Positions 1 through 5,769 of a stretch of 6,744 bases of DNA are shown here, one piece after another. The notes under the pieces were generated by a model. The model ran no database searches. It saw only the letters and a program-made list of their open reading frames with translations, and was not told where the DNA came from. Position numbers and translations under genes: made by a program. Source of the stretch: JBEHWX01 sp048498995 (GTDB lineage: Bacteria > Bacteroidota > Ignavibacteria > OLB7); the NCBI GenBank assembly GCA_048498995.1, contig JBEHWX010000171.1, positions 1 to 6,744 on the forward strand, in the 5' to 3' direction. The stretch's first letter is position 1. Every line of letters starts with the position of its first letter.

Positions 1-188
1 GCTGCGCCGGAATCGGCACCGCGCACGCTGAAGACGTGCGCCTACCCCCGAGCCTCGGACGCACCGCACTGGTAGGCGCAGCTCTTCAGGCTGCGCCGGA
101 ATCGGCACCGCGCACGCTGAAGACGTGCGCCTACCCCCGAGCCTCGGACGCACCGCACTGGTAGGCGCAGCTCTTCAGGCTGCGCCGG
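1..188. repeat. Tandem array of an 89-bp unit carrying paired inverted REP-like hairpins (BIME-like)
   Basis: Positions 1-89 and 90-178 are identical copies of one 89-bp unit, and 179-188 begin a third copy before the sequence diverges. Each unit holds two palindromes in opposite orientation. The minus-strand element (21-45; again 110-134) has a GTAG head followed by stem GCGCACG, loop TCTTCAG and stem CGTGCGC. The plus-strand element (72-97; again 161-186) has GTAG, stem GCGCAGC (extendable by one pair), the same loop TCTTCAG, and stem GCTGCGC. The two GTAG heads face each other across a 26-bp spacer that contains a small CCGAG-C-CTCGG palindrome. Positions 1-8 are the right arm of a further plus-strand element, so the array starts upstream of the window. 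A GTAG tetranucleotide beside a hairpin is the hallmark of REP sequences mobilised by RAYT (Y1-type REP-associated) transposases. No such transposase lies here, so the link is inference. The array lies 3' of the DUF486 gene, a usual REP location. Confidence 0.85.
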
Positions 189-221
189 CGCGACGAAGCC
201 TGATACCACATGGCTCACCTC

Positions 222-259
222 AAACGCGAAAGGCCCGCACGCCACCGTGGCGCAGGCCT
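222..259 (-). terminator. Rho-independent terminator of the DUF486 gene
   Basis: Read on the minus strand, an imperfect GC-rich hairpin (AGGCC outer arm at 259-255, central GCGCCAC/GTGGCG, closing GGCCT near 231) is followed by TTTCGCGTTT. It begins 28 bp after the TGA stop of the minus-strand gene. Position and shape fit an intrinsic terminator. The U-tract is interrupted, which lowers certainty. Confidence 0.6.
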
Positions 260-286
260 TCTTCATTTCTCCTCCGAAGGACCGGA

Positions 287-616
287 TCACCACTCCTTGA
301 ACGCGAAGAACACGGCGCCGAGCACGAAGAGGAACGACACCAGATAATTCCACTTGATCTCCTCGCCGAGATACCAGACGGAAAAGAAGCCGAACACCAC
401 CAGGGTAATCACCTCCTGCATGATTTTCAGCTGCGCGGCGGAGAATTCCCTGCTGCCGATCCGGTTTGCCGGCACCTGCAGGCAATATTCGAAAAATGCG
501 ATCCCCCAGCTCACGAGAATCACCTTCCACAACGCGACATCGCGATGCTTCAGGTGACCGTACCACGCGAAGGTCATGAAGATATTCGACAGCAGCAGCA
601 GAACGATCGTGAGCAT
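287..616 (-). CDS. DUF486 / DMT-family small integral membrane protein
   Basis: This encodes a 109-aa inner-membrane protein of the DUF486 family (small DMT-superfamily-like proteins). The family has no established substrate. Four hydrophobic segments are visible at about residues 2-20, 29-48, 68-84 and 89-106. The family signature is well preserved: SNIFMTFAWYGHLK (10-23), SWGIAFFEYCLQVPANRIG (36-54), FSAAQLKIMQEVITLVVF (58-75) and a KWNYLV (88-93) before the last helix. Length matches the usual 105-115 aa, so the gene looks intact. The ATG at 616 is preferred over an in-frame ATG at 658. It is preceded by AAGGGAG three bases upstream, and the 14 extra residues from 658 are charged and not part of the family. 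The gene is transcribed divergently from the TonB receptor gene and has its own terminator downstream, so it is probably a single-gene unit. Assignment is from memory of the family; the transport role is inferred. Confidence 0.93.
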   Translation of the reverse strand: MLTIVLLLLSNIFMTFAWYGHLKHRDVALWKVILVSWGIAFFEYCLQVPANRIGSREFSAAQLKIMQEVITLVVFGFFSVWYLGEEIKWNYLVSFLFVLGAVFFAFKEW

Positions 617-635
617 GATCTCCCTTATTTCCGTG

Positions 636-647
636 ACATGAACATGT
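636..647. promoter_or_regulatory. Palindrome upstream of the DUF486 gene, possible operator
   Basis: ACATG-AA-CATGT is a perfect 5-bp inverted repeat ending 19 bp before the chosen start codon at 616. It sits in the only AT-rich stretch of the leader, next to an AAAAA run. Symmetry and position would suit a repressor site, but I cannot match it to a known regulator and a chance palindrome is possible. Confidence 0.25.
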
Positions 648-907
648 AAAAACACCATCCCGATGAAGCGGCGGACAAGGTCGCGAGCGTATCCGGCGCG
701 AGCGCCGGGGCCGGGCTAGCCGCGCCGCGCCATCGGCCGCATGAGGATCGCGCCGGGGCCGACACCGCCGGCGTCGGGAGCCGCATGGGTACTGGCTCCG
801 AGCGCGCGCCGTATCATGCCCGCGGCCCGGACGCCCTCGGTTCCGAGCCGCGCGGAGCCGTCCGCGGAGCCGCATGCGTCCGGCTCCGACACCCCGCCGA
901 ACGGGGG

Positions 908-937
908 AAAAGCCTGTAAAGATCCGGTAACACAGGC
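908..937 (-). terminator. Weak terminator-like hairpin on the minus strand
   Basis: Read on the minus strand, GCCTGT, a 14-nt loop and ACAGGC are followed directly by TTTT (plus-strand 911-908). A second short hairpin, CCCCG/CGGGG, follows. The stem is only 6 bp, so this would be weak. If real, it would end a short transcript starting near the receptor promoter and running leftward, but no gene for it is visible. Confidence 0.2.
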
Positions 938-1218
938 CCATTTTCGGCATCTGAAGTTACCATCCCATAACACGCGCCCCCGCCCATTGCCCCCACGCAT
1001 GACCTCGCGATAAACTTGCATCGCTCTAGCAAAAATCCGGTCGAGTACATCGAGGAAAGAGCGCCCGCCGGACAACCCTTCCGGCAGTCGGAGTAGCGGT
1101 CGATATGCCGGCTCCGGCTGCATCGAATACAGCATACGAGCTTTACAACATACAATCGCATTTGTTCCATCATTGGCTCTTGCCCCGAAAGCAATCACGG
1201 GGAACAGCCCGAAGAGCC

Positions 1219-1222
1219 GGAG
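1219..1222 (+). promoter_or_regulatory. Ribosome binding site fixing the receptor start
   Basis: GGAG lies five bases upstream of ATG 1228. The reading frame stays open upstream to an ATG at 1105, but that start lacks this signal and would put 41 residues in front of a good signal peptide. Confidence 0.65.
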
Positions 1223-1227
1223 TACGA

Positions 1228-4080
1228 ATGAGAACCAGAACCTTCTTCCCCGCGTTGGGCGCGTGCGCCCTGTTCGCCCTTCTCCCGCAGCTTCTTCATG
1301 CTCAGCAGACCGGCACGATCACCGGCAAGGTGGTCGACGCCTCCACCGGCGAACCGGTGATCCGCGCCACGGTGCAGATCACCGGCACGAAGCTCGGAGC
1401 ATTCTCCAACACCAGCGGCATCTACACCCTGAAGAACGTCCCCGCCGGCACCCACACCCTCCGGATCTCCTCGATCGGCTACACGGTCAAGACCGTCGAG
1501 GGAGTGAAGGTCGACGGCGGACGCGCCATCTCGCAGGACGTCACCCTGAGCTGGCAGACGGTCACCTCCAAGGAGGTCACCGTCACGGCAAAGGCAAGCC
1601 GGCAGTCGGATAACGCGCTGCTGACCGAGCGGAAGCGCTCCTCGCAGGTGAGCGACGGCATCTCGGCCGATCAGATCGCGCGCGCCCCGGCCTCCGACGC
1701 CGGCGACGCGATGAAGCGGGTGACCGGCGTCTCGGTGGTCGGCGGCAAGTACGTCGTGGTCCGCGGCCTCACCGAGCGCTACAGCGCCACGCAGCTCAAC
1801 GGCGTGAACCTTCCGAGCCCGGAGCCGGAGAAGAAGGTGGTGCCGTTCGACATGTTCCCGACCAACACGGTCAGCCAGATCACGACGGTGAAGACCTTCA
1901 CCCCGGACAATCCCGGCGACTTCGCCGGCGGCCTGGTGAAGATCACCACGAAGGATTTCCCCGAGTCGTTCCTCCTCAGCTTCAGCGCCGGCTCCGGCTT
2001 CAACACTCAGGCCACCGGCAACAAGGGGCTTTCCTACCCGGGGGAGAGCGGATTCCTCGGCACCGACAACGGCAGCCGCGCGCTTCCGGCGAACCTTCCG
2101 TACGGACGCCTCCGGACCTCGGGGGAGCAGGCCGATCTGCTGGCCCGCTTCGGCAGCGATGCCTGGCAGCCGCGCACCTCGCAGTTCCCGATCAACCAGT
2201 CCTACAGCGCCTCGATCGGCAACCAGTACGACATCGGCTTCCCGATCGGCTTCCTGCTCAGCGGCTCCTACGCCGGCTCCAGCTCCTACCGCGAGTCGCG
2301 CGAGCAGTATCCGCTGCTGGAGATCAACGACAACTCCGGCCGCCACGAGCTCCGCTACGATTACGATACCCGCGACGCCGACCGCTCGGTGCTCTGGGGA
2401 GGCCTGCTCAACGTGAGCGCGCAGCCGGCGCCGGAGCACAAGGTGAGCTTCCGCGGCATCTTCAATCACTCGGCCGACGACGAGACGAACCTGGTGACCG
2501 GCCAGATCAACCAGAGCACCCGCGAGGATATCCGCTACAGCCGCCTCCGCTTCGTGGAGCGCTCCCTCTGGAGCATGCAGCTCTCCGGCGAGCATCAGAT
2601 CGAGGGGCTGCTCAACTCCAAGATCGAGTGGCGCGGCGCCCTCTCCGGCGCCGACCGCTCCGAGCCGGACAACCGCTCGACCACCTACCTGCTCGGCGAT
2701 GACGGCGTCTACTCCTTCGCCAACAACTTCGGCAGCAACAACGGCCGCTTCTTCAGCGACCTGGCCGACCGCGAGTCGAACCTGGCGCTGGACTGGAGCA
2801 TTCCCTTCTCCGGCATCGCCGACGGCGCCTCCCGCGTGAAGGTCGGCGGCCTGGGACGCTTCCGGAGCCGCGACTTCTCGGTGCGCCGCTTCCTGCTCAA
2901 CAGCGGCACCTCCGACGAGGCGATCCTCTCGCTGTCGCCGGAGGAGCTGTTCACCCCGGCCAACGTCGCCAGCGGCGCGGTGATCTTCAACGACGAGACC
3001 CAGCCGAACGACAACTACTCGGCCGACGAGCGGATCTCCGCCGGCTACGCCATGGTGGACATGCCGGTGACCTCCGCGCTCCGCCTGGTGGCCGGCGTCC
3101 GCCTGGAGGGATGGAACCTGACGCTGAAGCCGATCAACCCGATGACCGGCTACAGCGACCCGACCCTGTCGGTGACGCAGGACAAGCTGGACCTGCTCCC
3201 GTCGATCAACCTGATCTACTCGATCGGCGACGAGATGAACGTCCGCGGCTCGTTCAGCCGGACGCTGGCGCGACCGGAGTTCCGCGAGCTGGCGCCGTTC
3301 CGCTTCGACGACTACCGCCAGAGCACCTACGGCAACCCGGCGCTGGAGCGGACGAACATCTCCAACGCCGACCTCCGCTGGGAGTGGTTCCCGCGCGGCG
3401 GCGAGGTGATCGCCGTCAGCGGCTTCTACAAGCGATTCCAGAACCCGATCGAGCAGGTCTATCTGCTCGGCGGCTCCGGCATCTCGGTCGAGCCGGCCAA
3501 CGCCAGCCACGCCACCTCCATCGGCGCGGAGTTCGAGCTCCGGAAGGCGCTCGACTTCATCACCCCGGCCCTCGAGGATTTCTCGCTCGGCACCAACCTG
3601 ACGCTGGTCAAGTCGGAGGTGCAGTTCTCCCCCGGCGACACCCTCACGGTGTTCGACGGCGTGGGACTGATCCCGTATTCGGCCGCCTCGCTCACCGACT
3701 CGACCAGCCCCCGTCCGCTGCAGGGACAGTCTCCGTTCGTGATCAACGCCGCCCTCGGCTACAACAACCGCTCCTGGGGAACCACGGTGAATCTCCTCTA
3801 CAACGTCTTCGGACGCCGCCTGGCCACGGTCGGCTCGGCCGGCATCCCGGACACCTACGAGGAGGCCCGCCACTCGCTGGATCTGTCCGTCTCTCAGCGC
3901 CTTCCGGCCGGCCTGCTGCTGAAGCTGACCGCGCGCAATCTCCTGGACGCCGAGACGATCCTCCGGCAGGAGTTCACCGGCGGGGAGACCGTCGACGTGG
4001 AGCGCTACACGACCGGACGCTCCCTCTCGATCGGGCTTTCCTTCAGCCTCGACCAGCTCGAGCTCCAGCAGGCGGAGTAA
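1228..4080 (+). CDS. TonB-dependent outer-membrane receptor with carboxypeptidase-regulatory-like N-terminal domain
   Basis: This encodes a 950-aa outer-membrane active transporter powered by TonB-ExbB-ExbD; the ligand is unknown. Order of parts: signal peptide 1-25 (cleavage likely after LHA); carboxypeptidase-regulatory-like beta-sandwich about 28-110 (TGTITGKVVDASTGEPV, SGIYTLKNVPAGTHTL, SSIGY); a TonB-box-like EVTVTA at 116-121; plug domain about 135-245 with VVVRGLTERYSATQLNGV (176-193), PSPEPEKKVVPFD (196-208) and NPGDFAGGLVKITTKDFP (228-245); then the 22-stranded barrel. The barrel contains the receptor word GSFSRTLARPEFRELAPF and ends with the strand SLSIGLSFSL (932-941). Eight further residues (DQLELQQAE after L941) are odd, because such barrels normally end on an aromatic residue. 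The lack of SusC-type features and of a following SusD gene argues against a glycan SusCD system. The plug words recall the Caulobacter/Xanthomonas-type receptors. The gene is followed 221 bp later by a beta-helix lipoprotein that is its likely surface partner. Family call is firm; specificity is unknown. Confidence 0.95.
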   Translation: MRTRTFFPALGACALFALLPQLLHAQQTGTITGKVVDASTGEPVIRATVQITGTKLGAFSNTSGIYTLKNVPAGTHTLRISSIGYTVKTVEGVKVDGGRAISQDVTLSWQTVTSKEVTVTAKASRQSDNALLTERKRSSQVSDGISADQIARAPASDAGDAMKRVTGVSVVGGKYVVVRGLTERYSATQLNGVNLPSPEPEKKVVPFDMFPTNTVSQITTVKTFTPDNPGDFAGGLVKITTKDFPESFLLSFSAGSGFNTQATGNKGLSYPGESGFLGTDNGSRALPANLPYGRLRTSGEQADLLARFGSDAWQPRTSQFPINQSYSASIGNQYDIGFPIGFLLSGSYAGSSSYRESREQYPLLEINDNSGRHELRYDYDTRDADRSVLWGGLLNVSAQPAPEHKVSFRGIFNHSADDETNLVTGQINQSTREDIRYSRLRFVERSLWSMQLSGEHQIEGLLNSKIEWRGALSGADRSEPDNRSTTYLLGDDGVYSFANNFGSNNGRFFSDLADRESNLALDWSIPFSGIADGASRVKVGGLGRFRSRDFSVRRFLLNSGTSDEAILSLSPEELFTPANVASGAVIFNDETQPNDNYSADERISAGYAMVDMPVTSALRLVAGVRLEGWNLTLKPINPMTGYSDPTLSVTQDKLDLLPSINLIYSIGDEMNVRGSFSRTLARPEFRELAPFRFDDYRQSTYGNPALERTNISNADLRWEWFPRGGEVIAVSGFYKRFQNPIEQVYLLGGSGISVEPANASHATSIGAEFELRKALDFITPALEDFSLGTNLTLVKSEVQFSPGDTLTVFDGVGLIPYSAASLTDSTSPRPLQGQSPFVINAALGYNNRSWGTTVNLLYNVFGRRLATVGSAGIPDTYEEARHSLDLSVSQRLPAGLLLKLTARNLLDAETILRQEFTGGETVDVERYTTGRSLSIGLSFSLDQLELQQAE

Positions 4081-4088
4081 CCCCGACC

Positions 4089-4184
4089 GGCGGAACGACT
4101 CCGGGCAGAACGACTCCGGGCGGAACGACTCCGACGGGCGGAACGGCTCCGGCATGCGGAGCGGCTCCGACACGCGGAGCGGCC
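4089..4184. repeat. 15/18-bp minisatellite in the receptor-lipoprotein gap
   Basis: Six degenerate tandem units lie just after the receptor stop: GGCGGAACGACTCCG (4089-4103), the same with one change (4104-4118), an exact third copy (4119-4133), two 18-bp units containing GGAACGGCTCCG (4134-4151) and GGAGCGGCTCCG (4152-4169), and a partial unit (4170-4184). All unit lengths are multiples of three. In the frame of the downstream lipoprotein they read as Gly-Gly-Thr-Thr-Pro type pentapeptides. There is no start codon or ribosome site for translating them in place, so this is treated as non-coding. Confidence 0.75.
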
Positions 4185-4210
4185 GCCATCGCGCGGGGAA
4201 AGATCGCTCC

Positions 4211-4242
4211 CGGGCCGGCCGGTGAGGCCACCGGCCGGCCCG
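4211..4242. terminator. Perfect 14-bp intercistronic hairpin without U-tract
   Basis: CGGGCCGGCCGGTG, a 4-nt AGGC loop, and CACCGGCCGGCCCG form a perfect 14-bp GC stem in the 221-bp space between the receptor and the lipoprotein. No T-run follows on either strand, so it is not a textbook intrinsic terminator. It may stabilise the 3' end of the receptor message, act as a partial terminator that sets the receptor to lipoprotein ratio, or help Rho-dependent ending. Confidence 0.5.
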
Positions 4243-4301
4243 ACATCCGACGCATGATCGCACTCACTCATTATCTCTTTCACATCCGGACTCATCAACG
4301 T

Positions 4302-5657
4302 ATGCAGAACCTCAAGACTACCTTCCTGGCTCTCGGCCTGGGCGCGGCCCTCATCCTCGGCGGCTGCTCGAAGGACGAGGACACCACGGTCAACCCGCCG
4401 GCCTCCACCGGCAAGTCGGCCACCCTTCAGGGAAGCCTCGTCACCGGCGTCAAGACCCTGAGCAAGGACACCGTCTACACGGTGGTCGGATTCTACTTCA
4501 TCCAGCCGGGAGCGAAGCTGGTGATCCCGGCCGGCACCCGCATCCAGGGTGACTACGCCACCAAGGGAGCGCTCATCACCGTGCGCGGCACCGCGACCCG
4601 CCCGAGCGGCCAGCTCGTGGCCCAGGGAACGGCGACCGAGCCGGTGCTGTTCACCTCCAGCCAGGCCGAGGGAACGCGCAAGCGCGCCGACTGGGGCGGC
4701 GTGGTCCTCTGCGGCCTCGCCGAGGTGAACTACCCGGGGCATATCGGCGTGGGCGAGGGAGGCACCGGCGCCTACGGCTGGGGCAACGTCCTCTCCTCGG
4801 CTCGTAACGACGACTCCTCCGGCAGCCTCCAGTACGTCCGCATCGAGTACGGCGGAACCAAGGTCACCCCGGACAACGAGGTCAACGGCCTCACCTTCAA
4901 CGGCGTCGGCACCGGCACCACGATCGATCACGTCCAGGCGCACTTCATCGCCGACGACGGCTTCGAGTGGTTCGGCGGCACCGTCAACTGCAAGTACCTC
5001 GTCTCCTCCGGCAACGACGACGACGCGTTCGACATGGACAACGGCTTCAGCGGACACCTCCAGTATCTGTTCGCCATCCAGGATCCGGATCTGGCCAACC
5101 GCGGCTTCGAGGTGGACAACGATGCCAACGGCTCGAGCAACACGCCGTTCACCAGCGCCACGATCTCCAACGTCACCCTGGTCGGCACCGGTAAGGAGAA
5201 GGCCAACGACGACAACAACGACGGCATCTACCTCCGCCGGAACAACAAGCTGAAGGTCTACAACGCGATCGTCACCAACTTCCGGTACGGTCTGATCATC
5301 GACGGCTCCTCGACGAAGGCCAACGCCGTGGCCGGCGAGCTGGTGGTGAAGAACTCGATCCTCCACGGCACCAAGGGCGCCTACGCCTATGTGTTCAAGG
5401 ATGCCGGCGGCACCACGCAGACGGTGGCCGACAGCCTCACCGACATCGTCGCCGGCTGGAACCTGCAGACGATCGATCCGGCCCTGGCCAGCATCACCTT
5501 CGAGAGCCCGAATCCGATGCCGAGCGCGAACGTGACCAACGGCGCCATGGACCCGACGACGCTCGACTCCTGGTTCACCTCCGCCTCCTACATGGGTGCC
5601 TTCCAGCCGGGCGGCTCCAACTGGATGGCCGGCTGGACGAACTTCAAGAAGAGCTGA
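4302..5657 (+). CDS. Surface-exposed beta-helix lipoprotein, likely partner of the TonB receptor
   Basis: This encodes a 451-aa lipoprotein. The signal peptide MQNLKTTFLALGLG is followed by a lipobox LGGC with the acylated Cys at residue 22. The residues right after it, SKDED, resemble the Bacteroidota lipoprotein export signal, which sends lipoproteins to the outer face of the outer membrane. The rest looks like a right-handed parallel beta-helix: FIQPGAKLVIPAGTRIQGD (66-84), GQLVAQGTATEPVLFTS, WGGVVLCG with Trp131, SLQYVRIEYGG, and then acidic turns DDGFEWFGG (218-226), GNDDDAFDMDNG (237-248), EVDNDANGSS (270-279) and ANDDNNDGIYLRR (301-313). It matches a Bacteroidota family usually left hypothetical or misnamed multidrug transporter. 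I see no catalytic residue set of pectate lyases or other beta-helix enzymes. The start at 4302 is preferred over the in-frame ATG at 4254 because it begins the signal peptide cleanly. No strong Shine-Dalgarno is present, which is common in Bacteroidota. Role in ligand capture is inferred from context. Confidence 0.88.
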   Translation: MQNLKTTFLALGLGAALILGGCSKDEDTTVNPPASTGKSATLQGSLVTGVKTLSKDTVYTVVGFYFIQPGAKLVIPAGTRIQGDYATKGALITVRGTATRPSGQLVAQGTATEPVLFTSSQAEGTRKRADWGGVVLCGLAEVNYPGHIGVGEGGTGAYGWGNVLSSARNDDSSGSLQYVRIEYGGTKVTPDNEVNGLTFNGVGTGTTIDHVQAHFIADDGFEWFGGTVNCKYLVSSGNDDDAFDMDNGFSGHLQYLFAIQDPDLANRGFEVDNDANGSSNTPFTSATISNVTLVGTGKEKANDDNNDGIYLRRNNKLKVYNAIVTNFRYGLIIDGSSTKANAVAGELVVKNSILHGTKGAYAYVFKDAGGTTQTVADSLTDIVAGWNLQTIDPALASITFESPNPMPSANVTNGAMDPTTLDSWFTSASYMGAFQPGGSNWMAGWTNFKKS

Positions 5658-5679
5658 CGGACCGACGCGACGTGATTTC

Positions 5680-5708
5680 TCGGGGAGGGCCCGCCGGGCC
5701 CTCCCCGA
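5680..5708 (+). terminator. Strong 13-bp hairpin after the beta-helix lipoprotein gene
   Basis: TCGGGGAGGGCCC, loop GCC, and GGGCCCTCCCCGA form a perfect stem 22 bp after the stop codon. It is followed by TGCTTCC rather than a T-run, so termination may be partial and allow read-through to the next gene 61 bp downstream. On the minus strand it has no T-run either. Confidence 0.6.
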
Positions 5709-5769
5709 TGCTTCCGGGGAGCTCCGGAGGCCATCAACGAGAACCGTAGAACAGAGACGGACCGATATC

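Larger units (their letters stand above)
617..1227. other. Divergent intergenic region without a convincing gene
   Basis: This 611-bp gap separates the divergent DUF486 and receptor genes. The part at about 660-900 is extremely GC-rich and low-complexity. It contains the hairpin CCGGCG-CGAG-CGCCGG (693-708) and repeated GGAGCC/GGCTCCG words resembling the minisatellite at 4089-4184. The part at about 900-1225 is less GC-rich and holds several inverted repeats: CCCCG/CGGGG (892-906), GCCTGT/ACAGGC (912-937), GGTAAC/GTTACC (926-931 with 956-961), GCCGGA/TCCGGC (1067-1085) and an imperfect stem at about 1101-1125. Open frames here are short, Pro/Arg/Ala-rich and show no family resemblance. The receptor promoter should lie in the 3' part. 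A TACAAT at 1151-1156 resembles a -10 element but has no matching -35, and I see no clear Bacteroidota TAnnTTTG promoter or cobalamin-riboswitch motif. Confidence 0.6.

Noticed and set aside
1..188. CRISPR array
   Set aside because: The 89-bp units are identical throughout, with no unique spacers between shorter repeats.
741..1013. Plus-strand 90-codon open frame in the divergent gap
   Set aside because: Pro/Ala/Ser/Arg low complexity, no ribosome site, no family resemblance.
1105..1227. Upstream ATG giving the receptor 41 more residues
   Set aside because: The extra residues are not a signal sequence, and a GGAG site and clean signal peptide mark ATG 1228.
1195..4263. 1022-codon open frame antisense to the receptor
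   Set aside because: It is the mirror of a high-GC gene with G/C-rich third positions. The translation is Arg/Ala/Glu/Gly-rich low complexity without domains, while the sense strand has clear receptor motifs.
3111..4301. In-frame upstream extension of the beta-helix lipoprotein frame
   Set aside because: The open frame runs back into the receptor gene, but the signal peptide and lipobox only make sense from ATG 4302.
4254..4301. Alternative ATG adding 16 residues to the lipoprotein
   Set aside because: The extra residues include His and Arg before the signal peptide and would spoil its n-region; the start codon lies only 11 bases after a 14-bp hairpin.
5719..5732. 14-bp GAGCTCCGGAGGCC shared with 6582-6595
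   Set aside because: The second copy is part of a terminator arm and the first is not in a matching hairpin; likely coincidence in GC-rich DNA.
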